Source of the DNA: Gryllus longicercus
Lineage: Eukaryota > Arthropoda > Insecta > Orthoptera > Gryllidae
Direction: 5' to 3'
Length of the DNA stretch: 64,000 bases
Assembly (NCBI GenBank): GCA_038098605.1
Contig: JAZDUA010000291.1
Coordinates: forward strand, 558,001 to 622,000
Part shown: piece after piece, positions 36,118 through 49,298 of the stretch
Numbering within the stretch: position 1 is the first letter of the stretch
Layout: every line of letters starts with the position of its first letter
Notes under the pieces: generated by a model
What the model was told of the DNA's origin: nothing
Database searches by the model: none
The model's input: only the letters and a program-made list of their open reading frames with translations
Translations under genes and position numbers: made by a program

Positions 36118-37116
36118 CCTCTTTGCCGAAGATATTTTATCGCATTTTCATGCTTAGGTTGAATGGTTGCACCCCAGATAATCGAAAAAGATCACATATG
36201 TTAGGAATACACACACACTCTCTCTCTCTCTCTTTCTCATATTCACGATATTGCAGCAATATCGATGTATATGAAATCATCTTGAAACAAGAGTGCTCTC
36301 TGCGGCCTCTTGTGCAACATAAAATAGGGCCTTCGGTGCGGCAACCCGTCTTCCATGGGTGGGGGTCCGGCCACTGAGCGCGCAGCGGCGTCGCAGGGGA
36401 ATACCATTATTCTGTCTTTGGCACTATCTGTAACTTAATTTTATGAAGTTCGCGTGTAATTGAAAGTATACAAATTGAATTAATTATTGACCGTGTTAAA
36501 TGATTTGTTTAGAGAATAATTTTCATTTGATGGTAGGTTTGTTGTTTAAAAATGTATATTCCACGAGACCTTTGTGTACTGTTGGCCATTGTGAAAGGAA
36601 GTCCTTTTCTGTCTTCTGATGTTGGAAGGATTTTTGTCATTTGATGTTAGGTTTTTGATTCAAAATGTACATTTGATTATGAGTATATTGTGAGTGAAGT
36701 TGGCCGTTTAAGAAGGAAGTCCCTTTCGCATATTTCCGGCTGAGTTACAGTCTGGGAGATTTGTGAATAAGAGTGTGCGGAAGATAGTTCATTATAATAT
36801 ACAGTAGGGTAGTGAACATTTAAATTAAAATAATTTTACTTGTGTAAAACGTGCCCAAACAATAGTTCTTATTGTACAGTACTGTATTTTCGAAACCAAG
36901 TTGTTTTTTTTGTTTTGTATGAATTCTATTACTGTCAATTGTCTCAATACATAATACAAAAACTTGAGTGCCCAGTGAATATCAAAGTCGCGTGCTCACG
37001 TGCGCGGGAACTTGCCACGGACACTACGCATAACATTTTGTAATGCGTGTTTCAATATAGCCTTTTATTGAACTTGTTTTAATTAATTTAGTTTACATGA
37101 ATTGCTTACTTTTTCT
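36118..37116. other. Intergenic, no gene recognised
   Basis: Contains a short (AC)n(TC)n tract at about 36210-36237 and a GC-rich patch (36300-36400), probably repeat-derived. No exon seen. Confidence 0.4.
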
Positions 37117-37681
37117 TATTCACCATGTGATCAAAAGTAGCCGGACATGTCCAAAATGGTGTTATGGTGTGGTCGTTTTTTTCATGGAGGGGGGCTTGCA
37201 CCCCTTGTTTTCCGTTGCACTATCACGGCACAGGCTTACATTGATGTTTTAATCACCTTCTTGGTCCCAATATTGAAGAGCAATTCGGGGATGGCGATTG
37301 CATTGTGCATCTTTCAACACGATCGAGCACCTGTTCATACTGCATGGCCTGTGGCGGAGCGGTTACACGAAAATAACGTCATTGTAATGGACTCGCCTGC
37401 ACAGAGTCCTGACTTGTATCCTATCGAACACATTTAGGATGATTTGGAACGCCGACTTTGTGCCAGGCGACACTGACCGACATTGATACCTCTCCTCAGT
37501 GCAGCACTCCGTGAAGAATGGGCTGCCATTCCCCAAGGAAACTTCCACCACCTGATTGCAAGTATGCCAGCGAGAGTGGAAGCTATCAAGTCTTAAGGTA
37601 GGCGTATTGAATCCCAGCATACCGATGGAGGGCGCCACGAATCAGCCACGTCTCCGGATACTTTTAATCACATATTGTATA
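37117..37681 (+). mobile_element. Tc1-like element, internally deleted, both TIRs present
   Basis: The flanks are TA (37117-37118) and TA (37680-37681). The left end carries ATGTGATCAAAAGTAGCCGG and the inverted right end carries ATGTGATTAAAAGTATCCGG. Between them the plus strand encodes the second half of a Tc1 transposase: GGGLAPLVFRCTITAQAYID, IFQHDRAPVHTAWPVAE with the second catalytic Asp, and MDSPAQSPDLYPIEHI with the third acidic residue. TAG replaces the usual Trp codon after PIEHI. It continues past that stop to WAAIPQGNFHHLIASMPARV. The DNA-binding domains and first catalytic Asp are missing: about 560 bp against the usual 1.2-1.6 kb. Confidence 0.88.
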
Positions 37682-39628
37682 TTAAGTAAGTGTTGTGAAT
37701 TTTGGAAATTTCCGTCATTCGATTGGGGTCTCCAGTGTTGGGGATACCAGCCGCCACTGGTATGCGTCATTATCATGTACCACCGTGGGCAGTCGCTCGT
37801 GAAACGTTAAAAGTTCAGCGGCTGAACTTCAGCTGTTTTCGTCAAAGGGGTTACGGCCAACCGCGCACCAACGATATGTCCTTTTTCGAACTCGTGAGGT
37901 ATCGCACATTTCACCGTCGTCGCAGACAAAATCCTATAATGTGCTGCAATATTATAGTACGATTTATTTATGCATGCGTTTGAAGCTGTTAATGGTTTCA
38001 TCCTGATCTTATTAGTCACTAGTGACGTCACTATGGTGACCTGTAGTGGCGCCAATTACATTTTTTGTTTTTTTCTATATTACATGGTTTTCATAATACT
38101 TTGTCCAACCTCTTTAATCATTACATTATATTATCTCCATAGCTATCAGAGCTACAAGGGTAAAGAGGAACATTTTTATAGGATTTTAAACGAACCTTAA
38201 TTTGTGTAAATTCATTTTTGGTAAGGTTGAAAATTTTCAATACTTAAAAACTCTTTTGTCTTTTTCCTAGCCTCTTTCGAGTATCTGACTTCAGTTAATT
38301 TCTTATTCATCGGGACCTGAATACCTTCTCTAGACTCTACTAAGTAATTCTAAAACATAACCAATAACATTACATTTAATTTGAGTACAAGCAAAATTTT
38401 TAACAGGGCTATTTTAATAAGACCGATTCTAAGATTGGTCGTAAATATATGCATCCAGTAAAACTTGTCTTAAACTAGTCACTAATGGTTCCAGAGAAAA
38501 ATGGGTGTTAGTACAGACTTCTCTGCCTAAAAGCCATGGTAGTATGTGGAACCTTACGGGAGCACCTCACCTGCTAACAAGTGAAATTTCATATTGTTGC
38601 CATTGAAGCCCTGGTCGCTAACTGTTGGCAAGTATTACATCACGTTAACATTACTGAAGAAAATCTTCAATCCTTACATGGGTTAGTTATAAATACATAC
38701 AAAATAGTTATGACATTCTGAGTAAGCTGATTTATTATATTTACATACATACATCAAGTTTCATGTGGAAAGTTCTAAAATATCAATTTCTCAATCTCTT
38801 TACAATTTGTTTCAAATGAAGTATTAAACAAGCTGCATGGAATTTCAACGTTCCAAGCACAGTTTAAAAGGCACCATGATTTGGCAGAATACGTGTAATA
38901 TATTATGTCACTGTTTTTTTCTTTTAGGAAAGACAATGTATGCTACTAATTCTCTGCAATAATTAATTATCTTAATAAAAAAGTAATTGCACATATTAGT
39001 GCTAGTAACAGAAATTTCTATCAATATATATTATGAAAATAGTACTTAAGTCACTAACATTTTGAGACAATTACATTTTTTCATGTTCATATATTATTTT
39101 CTTGGGCCAGAATGATCAAGTATGATTCATTTTGAAATCTTTAATTTTTATTTCAGGTTATTTACTATAATGATAAAGTGGTACAACTGCACAAAAACAC
39201 ACTTTCTAGACGATTAACTATGAAGCCAAAATGCAAGCTGTAAAATAGTTCAAATACAATATTGCAGACAAATGGCATATGCGCATTAAACATTGAGCAG
39301 TTTCATTTTTGAGCTGAGAATTTCTAAATCTCACAAAATTAATTTACAAAGATACCAAAGCAGTCAATTTGCAGAAACAACTTGTTATTTTCTACTAATA
39401 ATAACAATACACAATAAAGGAATGTTTGAGATATGGCAGTAAAGAAGGATTAGGCAACTTTTTTTTTCATATAAATAAAATAGCCTTCTAAATGAATAAC
39501 TGAACTTATATTATTTAGATACAAAACTGTCTTATAAGTATTCATGAGGACTAAAATGTAACGCCTTCATTATAGTTTCAATTCCAGTTCATCTCACTGA
39601 AGTATTTACATTGCCGTTTCCCTCAAAG

Positions 39629-39660
<32 letters not shown>

Positions 39661-39862
39661 TACACACTTACAAATTAATATCTATACAAATATGTGATGA
39701 ACTTTCTGTAGAATAAGCTACATAACAACATCAGTATTTAAAATATCCACATATACAGAGATTCATTTCTTAGATACAAGATGATGATGAATCAAGAATA
39801 AAGCTGCAAATGAGTCAAGTACATTGAATTGGAGTACGATATGATACATGGAAAACATTAAT
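37682..39862. other. 3' flank of Shc; no further gene
   Basis: The right part is presumably the Shc 3' UTR (minus strand); candidate AATAAA signals on that strand lie at 39147-39152 and 38731-38736. A 30-bp A tract lies at about 39630-39657. At about 38440-38500 a segment resembles the left end of the pogo-like MITE at 1471. No coding exon was found. Confidence 0.45.
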
Positions 39863-42800
39863 TCAAGATGGCTGTTGCCGATGAACAGGTCGTCGTAGTA
39901 CAAGTGCACTTTCCGCTGAGATTATAGGCAATTCATTTTCGAAGTGATAATTGATGAGGTGGCTTACACTTTCAAACATACGATCCTTTGTTCGAACCTA
40001 TAAGAAAGCGAAATTCAACAATTTAAAACCCAAGAAAGAAAACGAATAACAAGAAGTACAGAGTTAATTATCATTAAGTAACTATTATAAGCTATTGGCA
40101 TACACTCGACATTTTGGAAATGGAAAAACACTGGACCAACAATTGCTACTACCGTACAAGGCATTTCAGCCTAAATGTTTACAGCTACAATTTCCAGCAC
40201 AACCTCACAATGAATTTTCGATTAAAGACAGTCTGCCTCTATGGAGTGCTTTTGAGCAATGCAAAATGATCTTTTGATTGTTTTAATGAATACAAAAAAG
40301 CAGCTGGTTTACGCATTTGAACTACGAAACTGAAACTTATCCAAGTAATGCATAAGTTTGCAATTTTGAAATTTGTTGTCCCGATTTTCAAAACCTACAG
40401 ATATTTTTCAAATGTTTGTTCTTTTGTAATCCACTGAACAATACTTTCTTTACTGTGCTGATTTTTGATCAGCAGCAGCAAAAGAGGAACATTTTTTGTG
40501 CAAATAACTTTTTTTTTCTGGAGCTTCAGCAACTTACATTATTTCTTGTCAATATGTTAGCGAGTAATTGAAAAGATATAGCAAAATCTGTTTCAACCTT
40601 CTCAAATTCACAAAATTATTCTTCAATAATTTACACCGGAAGTTATTGTCCAAAATTACTGAATGTAATTTAACATACAAAAAATGTTAATTTTAACTAG
40701 AAACTGAAGCAACGAGAAAACTCCTTGAACCATACAAATGTAATAAAAAATATATAAATATGAATGAATTTCAGATCAAATAACGGATATTGTATTTGCT
40801 GAACTTTTTCCAGGCAAATATTAATTAATGCATAAAAAAAATTCACCTGATCAATCTGACCTTTCAAAATGGAAAGCATTTGTATTTAGTTTATCTTGCT
40901 GATACTAAATAATTGCAATATTTATTTATTGATCAATGTTTCCAGGTGCATCAACAGCTCAGGTCATTACTCCTCTAAACGTAGTGCATGTTTTTATCAT
41001 GAGAGGTGGAGATGATATGTTCCTGTTGGATTGCGAGATCTGATACCAACCTACATGGCACCTCGCAAGATTTTCCCCAAATAGGTACTACTCGCGCAAC
41101 TTTTCTTGAACGATGAATCGAAGAAATGCAAGTAGCGTGGGGGTATTCGTAACAAAATTGGCTACTACGAAGCAATGCTAATCTCTGGAGAATCAGTCAT
41201 AACCAAGGAAAACTGCTAATCCAAGCCAGTTGCCATGATAGTAAAATTAACAGACATGTATGATTAGCATTTTATTTATTTATTTATATCAAATACAGTT
41301 AAAAACTGTGTGTGACATGCTATGGGGAGAAATTAATTTGAAGTTACATTTATGTTCAGAAGCAAAACAAGGGGCCATCTCAGCATTTGCTTAAGGATCA
41401 GGAAAACTGGAGGAAAACCTGATTGAGTTGGGGGTCATTGACCCAGAAGCTGAAGTACAATACTTGTTACAGGTTCTTTACAATTATACAATCCAAATGG
41501 TAAATAATACACTAATGTTGTTAAAATTAGTATTTTTCCTTTTGGATGCTTGGTATAGTCTCTAATATTACAGAAACAGTTGTGCAGCAGAAAAGAGTGT
41601 ACTTAAACTTTTGTATCGAATTTAATCGTTTAATGTCATCTGGCAATGTGTTGTAAAAAAAGGACATGTAAGCTGTGGATTCTGTCACCTGTGAATATGA
41701 TTACTATTTCGAGTGTTGTAGTCATTTTTAACAAATACCACTGATTTATACATCAAGAGACAAGGTAATGGTGAAATACCTAGATGAATAAAGAGAGGTT
41801 TGCAAGGATCACGTGGATGGGATTTGCTTATTATTCGTACAATTCTTTTCTGTAATCTAAAAGTCTGAGAGCTATAAGATGTGTTTCCCCAGAATATTAT
41901 GCCATATCTCTAGCGGGATTGAACATTCGCAAAATATACACAACGAGCAGTATGGAGGCTGACTGAATTTGAAAGAATTCTGAAAGCGTAGCATAAAGAA
42001 CTTAATTTAGTGTTCAATTTATTTAAATGGACATACCATTTAAGGTTTGACTGAATTGATCTGAATTTATTACATTTGATGGAAACACCAAACACAACAC
42101 TTAAATAAGCATGGTCTTAGCTCAGATACTACAACAGAGCATGTGTCAATCACACTCATTGAAATTGGAGAATAGACACAAGCACTCTGTGTCTATTCTT
42201 CAATTTCCTATGTTAGAATACAAAGAAAATTACTTACTACTCCTTCGGGATCCACTAAAAGCAAATGCTTCTTTATGCCACCTTGCATACCTGTCAACAC
42301 ATACTGACCAGGTGAACCCTGAGATTCTCGCACAAGAAAGTCACCATCCTGCACAAAAATAAAAAAGTATATAATAGAACTATTTAACCTTATTTAAAAG
42401 TTCTACTGAGGTATCTTTCCAATTTTTTATTCATTATCTTATTTCTTCAATAAAAGTATTTAGAAGTCTCCTTTTTTACCTTTGCCAAAAGCATTTCAGC
42501 TTCCTGTCGACTTACTGGACCATGGAACCATATTTCCTTTTGCAATTGAATTCTTTGAGAAGCCGGTGTTATTGCTTCAGAAGTCATTGCAGAACTGAAT
42601 GGTTCTGAAAGAATCTGATGTCAATACTTTCTCCCGTAATTTGTTGCTTATTTTATGAACAATAATTCAAATTTGGAGTTTCAGTCTAGCATGCTGCACT
42701 CAACTGACCCTATTATTTCCAATTTCAAAAAAATAACTTTTAGATTTCTGCAAAGCTGTAATGGAGCTCATTTTCAATCAAGTAATTACACTGAATAGAT

Positions 42801-45800
42801 TAATTTAGGTTTAATGATCATTGATTACGATCAAGTAAGAACATTTTCATAATGTAATAAAATAAAGTTAACAATCAATTTGCACTCTGCAGAAATCTGC
42901 AGAAGACAAATAGGTACAATTCAAAGGCAACTTACTAAAAAGAACTCCAATGTGTAACATGGAAACTTGGAGGAGAATCATGTTTTGAAGTTTACTAATA
43001 CAATTTTTTATGTTCACATTGCATGCATAAAACAATGATGCTGGGCAATTTAACAATGATGTTAACATAAGTAATATATTTTAAAATATCTGCCCCAGAT
43101 CTCAAAAAATAATTCACAAATCATTGAATACTTACGCATATCAAAAACATCCCTGTTATTATTAATAACAATGTCATTAACATAATCATGTTCTCTCCGA
43201 GGGGCAGGTATTGGAGGAGGTGGTGCCTCACAATTCAGATCAATCAAGTTGCTTGATACTGACACAGGTTCTATAATTACAACAAAAAAAAAAAAATGTA
43301 TAATTGGAACATTGAACAAAATCAGTTCTTATGATGTAAAACATCTTTTGTATTTCAGTTAACCTTGCTGCAGAGGCAGTTGTTCTGTGATAAGAGAGAA
43401 ATGGAGGGGGCTACTGAAGCAAAAGATACAACTGAATGTCTTCAATTTATGTCTTGTAAGAGAACAGAAAGCAATGTGATGTTACACAAAGCCTCGATTA
43501 TCTCATTTGGTAAATAAATTTAGTAATTCAAAACTGATTTCCTAAAATATCACACTGCCCTTGGTCTTGCAAGAAAGTTGCACTAAGGAATTTCATTTCA
43601 GGTAAAACTGAAGTTTTATATATAGCATAGATGTTTCAAATGTGGTCATCACATAAGTAAAGAAGGCAATTCGCCAAGCTTATAAACATTGTCCAATGCA
43701 TTTCCAATGTCGATTTCCAAGATTCATTTCACATCCTGTAGCTCTTTGGGTAATTAGTTGTTTTACAAAGCTAAACAAATACACTTTTGAACCCACGACT
43801 CTTGAAAATGGATTAACAGGAATGATGATTACAGTTCTGCAAAAAGCTCTATAACATGCAATAGCAACAGGAATATTTTTAAACAAGGTGACTAAGGGCA
43901 ATTAAATGAGAAACAAAACATCTGGTGCAAGTTGTTTCATGCAGATGCAGTATTGAAGCATAGAGTAATGTCCATATTAATAATTTTTGTAAAATATGAA
44001 TGATTCCTTTTCAGACTTTAATTTCTGAGGGGTATATACATAGTCTATGAATTACTTTTGAGCAGTGGCGCTCCCAAGGGGAGGCTCACAGAGCTTCAGA
44101 TGTTCTTGAGGCAAATAACACATGGCCACACATGTAGTTTTCGCAAATTATCCATAGTAAGAAAGCCAATCAATATCTCAGTTGCATATGTTATAATGAA
44201 CTTTAAGGCCAGAGACACAAGCACACTTTACCGAATGTTTAAGTGAGTCTTTTGCAGAGTTAACACACACGAATCGGGCAGGGCACATGTGCGTTGTCGT
44301 GATGTAATCTATTCCTCAATATTAAATTTTCAAATCATTTCATGTACACTTTTACCAAATAATAGTAGTTTTGGAAAAAATTGGGACAAATCATGACAAA
44401 TAACCAGCAAATAATGCAAATAACCAGCCAAATCATTTACATTTTACTTCAAATCAAAAAGGTAAGAGAGAAATCAATACACTGAAATCAATGGCAGAAG
44501 TGCTATTTTTATTAAGCATATTGAATTTCCAAAAATTAAAGTGTGTGTGCGTGTGATTTTATTTCCCAGGTTTTGTTTGGAGATGAGACTTTCTCAGTAT
44601 GATTCAAGAATTCATATGACACTGCAATATATCATTACATCACCATCACAAATTATTTGAGGAAATGTGTGCTGTTGTAGCCCCACTAATTACTTTATAA
44701 CAATGATTTATGAAGTATATGTGTTTGCTTGGTTCCAGTTATAAATAGGGATACATAATAAGTAGTTTCACTGACATCCACATTATCTTCTGCAAGGAAA
44801 TTGATAATGAACAAAAAAAGTGTTGTTTTTTTGAGGACGAGTTAATAAGTGAATGTTTCTGCTATAAAGGAAACAATTAACAAAAGTATGGTCATATTTC
44901 TATCGCTACATTTTGTCCCCTGCCATTTCAGTGAAAACATATATATTGTGTTTTAAACCATGTAAGATAATAGAAGAAACTAACTAAAATGTCCTGGAAA
45001 TATATAACATTACAACATCCCCCCCCCCCCGCATCCTTTCACAAATTATTGTGAATTTAATAATCAAGTCTCAAGTTTCTACAAGTCACACCTTACAAGC
45101 CTACTTAAAATTCTGAATATGGTTCACTAGATTTGTTATTGAAGTTAAACATTAACCTTACCCCTTGCTACTGTTCTGTCGTTTGCATCTCTCTGTTGGC
45201 CTGGCTGATGTTCTCTTGGAAGTGTGCTGCTGGTTGAGGCAGATGCAGAGGGCTTGTTCTTGGTTTGTGTGCTGTGCATGTTGGGCAGAGGCGGCACAGG
45301 AGGAGGACTCAGCTCTGGAGGAATTTTACCGGGCAGATCGTTATAGTAGTCTCGATCATCCCCATTTAAAGTGCTTCTGAAAGTCAATACAATAATTCAT
45401 CTACATTATCATTAATAATCTCTGTTGTATGACTATCTCTTGATAAGTCACATTAAAAGAACAGAGGCAAACTGTTCTTACACTTTCAGCGGGTTCAAGG
45501 TTTTCTACCACTTAAGAATGATTATAAATTAATGCATAATAAAATCGGTAATACTGTAGGATGAATTGCATGCCACAAACACAAGGTGAAATCATCCATG
45601 CTTAATGCAAAATTCAATTCTACTCTCTTTCATCTGTGCAGAGTGGTTGCCACCTCAGTAGCTTGCATTGACTGTTGGCTAATATGTGTTAACAAATACA
45701 TATAAATGTATGTTAATGAACAAAATTTTAAAAATCAAGAAATAAATATCTAGTCAGTAACTTACGTGACATAAGAGGGGCGAGTGAGGAATTCTTTAAA

Positions 45801-48800
45801 ACGCAATTCAAAAGCTTGACCAATGGTGGTGATGACATCTTGAGCTAAACCTCCACCACATTCTAAAACATAGCATGCTCGCCAATCTTTGAGGTCTTTA
45901 GCTACATAAGCTACAAAATCCAGAGTATCCTGAATGCACAAACAGAACACAAATCATTAATATACCTCAATTCACATTTCAAAATCTTAAACTAATGATT
46001 TTCAATGAATGTTTTATTTGTGATGACATCACAAAATGAAATATTGTTTTCTGAGAATCTAAATTCATGTGTGAAGAGATGTAGTAGGCCACAAGAAAAT
46101 ACTTTTACTGTAAATAAGAAAAGGTATTCTCATTTTACCACAAATACTCATGAAACTTTTGCAGAATGTAATTTAAACGTAACTAGTGGTGTCACAACAG
46201 GACATACTTTCTCTTATTTGTAATGAGTTTTTCATGAGATGGCTCTTCTGTCAATGGAAAACTAAACAAACAAAGTGTGCGAAAAATACTCAGTGGTAAC
46301 ATGGCCCATTTTTGTCCAATTATTTGACTTAGGGTGTCTACATTCCATTCCATGCTTGAACTTGAGGCCTTTCAAAATTTGAAATGGATCTTCATTATTT
46401 TTGGTGGTACTTCATTTGAAGATACATTTTTAATGTTTTCAAAAAAGTAGCTCCAAATTTTTATCTTTATGTATTTTTAATGTGATTAGAACATAGGACA
46501 CCTATAAATTTAATTTAGATATTATTTTCATTAAAACCTCTGAAATTTTGAAAATTTCAATTTTTTTCAAACATCTCCAAAACTGAAGCACAATATTTTC
46601 CTCAATATTAGATCTTCAAAATATTTCAATTACCTCTTATCAACATAGTAGTTAATGGAAAAGGAGTATTTAGAAATAACACAGTGAAAGGCATAACAAA
46701 AAAACCACAAGCTCTTCTGTAAACTATTGCAATTCCAAGAAAAAAAAATTTTGTATTTTTTTTACCCTACAATGACATCAATTCGATGTTGACTGCATGA
46801 CAAATGCCAGTCACCCTGCAAAAGAGCCTAATCTCCCGAGGAATAAATTGCATGTGACTTAAGACAAAGAGGGACATTTCTTGAATCCCTTTGCAAAAGA
46901 ACTTTTTTATTAGTATCCATGTTCCTGGATCTTGCTTCCATTTTGCTGCTGTTGCAATTAGCAACAATCAATTCAGAAGTAGAAATATTCATGTGTGTGT
47001 GAGAAGTTATAAACTTTTTTGACAATGACTAGTTCACACTTCTGAAAGCATCAGCCAATGGATCTTGAAAAAAGCCAAAGTTAAACACTATCGTCCTCTT
47101 ACTTTTGTTGTTAAAATTTCATTATTTTTAATTACAATTACCTATGTATTTTTCTGTTGCCTGTAGAAATCTATTGAAGTGCAGTCAAATCTATGATAAC
47201 ACCAACATTGATAATATTAATTTTTGATACTTCAAAGGAAGTTTTCATCCCATCAGAAATGAGTAAAATTATACTGTAATAAAGTCTTGATACCTCAAAA
47301 TTTGAAATTGTGAATTATTCGATAACACAAAAGATTCTATTATTTATTGGGGAGGAAATATTATTGAAAACTCAAAGAAAGTATGAGAGAGATACTGACA
47401 GAGGGTGTGACTCTTACAAATTTTTATCAAACATTGTCCTTGCTTAGTGTTCTTGCCCTGTGAAAACTCACCACTGCCCTTCACATATCCTTGCATGCTT
47501 GGGCAACTTGTCTTATTCTCACCTTCTGAACCCATAACACACCGAACAATGAATGCAGTGAAGTGTCTGTGGTGAGGAAAATGATGCAATCAGGACTCTA
47601 TTACCAAAGAACCACCTACTTCAAGCCCAATAGACCAGGTTCCTCTGCGCGAAGAGCAGAAGGGAAGAGAAGCTTGAAGTGCAGCCAGACACTATGTGGT
47701 AAACACATGTCGTTCAAGCGAAGGAACGTTAGGCAAAACACTATGGCAACTTCGTCTAATAACTCAATTATAATAACTCAAAATTTTGATAAAATAAAGA
47801 ATTATTTCTTCTGAAGCATTTCAAGATATCAAGGTTTGACCTTATTAACAGTATTTGTCACATTTCTCTGAAGTATTCAAAAATGTCAGAAATTTATAAT
47901 ATCTTTCTATTTTGTGATTTATTAACAGCTGCCTCTGATGTAAATCACCTGTTATAATGTTAAATCACTTGTTATGCTCACACATCACTACAGTGTCAGA
48001 AGTATAGTAACATTAAGAACTTTTGAACTTGTGCTCTCATTCTGTCTTACCGTATCACCACCTGATGCAAATGAAATTCTAGGCATATCATGGCCAGCAA
48101 TAACGCGTCCAGATTCAAGTGCTGTAAGAACAAGACTGCAACTGGAAATGGTCAAATTAACATTTGCTCCCGCATGTTCCATCTTTGGCTGGTCTGCTAT
48201 GGCACGTTGAACACGTTTTTCAACCTAAAAATTACAAAATTGTTAAAAATAAAAATGATAATTTAGACTTCAATATTTGAGTTTAAGAATCATCGATTTA
48301 AGTAGGCACATGAAAAATAAATTTCTAGTCATTTAATTACGGTATGATGGTTAGAAAACCTATAATGGTAAGGCCAGCATCTATCTACCCCCCATTTATT
48401 TAGTCTGTCTTTGTCTTACTACTTTCAATATTCAGCAGTAATGGAATATTTTAAAATCAGAGTTAAGAGTCATCTACAGGAATGTGGTCAAGAATTCAAA
48501 ATTAATTTGTCTTTGAAACAATTTTTCTTTTAAAAATACTTGTTTGTAATCTGTGCATTACAATATCAAATGAAGCTAGACAGTCAAAATTTGGTTGTTG
48601 TGTAAATTATTCAAAATAAAAATTATGGTATAGTGACTGTCTGGAGTTTTTGATAAACATTTCACTATTGGACTCTTATTTGCAAAAAGAAGTATGACTG
48701 ACTAACATAAATGTTTATTTCCATCTCACTAATCTAACATATTTCATGCAGCCTATAGCATAATATTTGAAGAAGTCCGTTATAAAACTTTCTAAAGCTT

Positions 48801-49298
48801 CTTGAATTTCAAAATTATTTGTGAAGTTATCAACAAAAAATTTAGAAACATGTAATTTGTGAAGAAAATTCAACAGAAATATTCCTACCTTTCGTTTCTT
48901 GTCAGCTGTTTTTAGACCAGCTGCTTCACAAACCCTATTGATGCATTCCCTGAAATAATTAATATTTATTCACTGAAAGGTTTTTCAAGATATATTCTCA
49001 AACACATATAATTAGAACTTACTTGGCAACTTGTGAACGAGTGTCAAAGTCAAGGCTTTTCATAGAAGTAAGAATTTCCAAACAACCTATGTACTGTAGT
49101 AAAATAAGAATTAGATTCAGTATTGTGGTGTAGCATGAGTCCAAAAATCAATAAAATATGGTTTCTTACCCTAACAGCATAAGTGATCCCTTCTTTGGTG
49201 ATCATTTGATCTGAATGTAACCATCCCCTGGCAGGTTTACTGATGAAACTGTTACCTGATCCAGCAGCTCCTTGCCCTTCAGGTAAAGGTCGAGGCAT
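39863..49298 (-). CDS. Shc: SHC adaptor protein (PTB-CH1-SH2)
   Basis: Ten coding exons, high to low: 49298-49170, 49093-49023, 48949-48889, 48224-48051, 45929-45766, 45376-45162, 43270-43136, 42604-42480, 42348-42238, 39997-39863. All junctions are GT-AG and the phases agree; 439 aa. The PTB domain spans residues about 18-205 (FISKPARGWLHSDQMITKEG, RYIGCLEIL, then ISFASGGD, FVAYVAKDLKDWRACYVLEC and FELRFKEFL). The CH1 region has DDRDYYNDLPGK, the paired-Tyr Grb2 site (YYND), a proline-rich block and HDYVNDI. The SH2 domain is at about 330-425 (WFHGPVSRQEAEMLL, GDFLVRES with the phosphate-binding Arg, HLLLVDPEGVVRTKD, FESVSHLINYH). SHC couples phosphorylated receptors to Grb2/Ras. The ATG at 49298 (MPRPLPEG) was chosen because a likely 3' splice site precedes it at about 49320. 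The frame is open 30 codons further upstream, which probably lies in an intron. Confidence 0.96.
41290..42100 (-). mobile_element. LINE fragment (end of RT plus 3' UTR) in Shc intron
   Basis: It is antisense to the plus strand, like Shc itself. Minus-strand reading from 42095 gives LKWYVHLNKLNTKLSSLCYA, ARCVYFANVQSR, a stop, RYGIIFWGN, then RLQKRIVRIISKSHPRDPCK, PLFIHLGISPLPC and YNTRNSN. These are the conserved C-terminal motifs of Jockey/CR1-type LINE RTs. The 3' part (41290-41560) matches 34390-34975. Confidence 0.72.
42161..42207. repeat. Intronic 19-bp hairpin beside Shc exon 9
   Basis: The arms 42161-42179 (GAAATTGGAGAATAGACAC) and 42189-42207 pair with one mismatch around a 9-nt loop. 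On the Shc transcript it begins about 30 nt after the 5' splice site at 42237. Confidence 0.8.
46340..46760. other. AT-rich block in Shc intron
   Basis: Its composition (runs of TTTGAAAATTTC-type words) is like the repeat at 4890-5650 and 62170-64000. It may be an old copy, but I could not align it convincingly. Confidence 0.25.

Noticed and set aside
42161..42207. Canonical microRNA precursor
   Set aside because: A stem of 19 bp with a 9-nt loop is shorter than a Dicer substrate and does not extend on either side.
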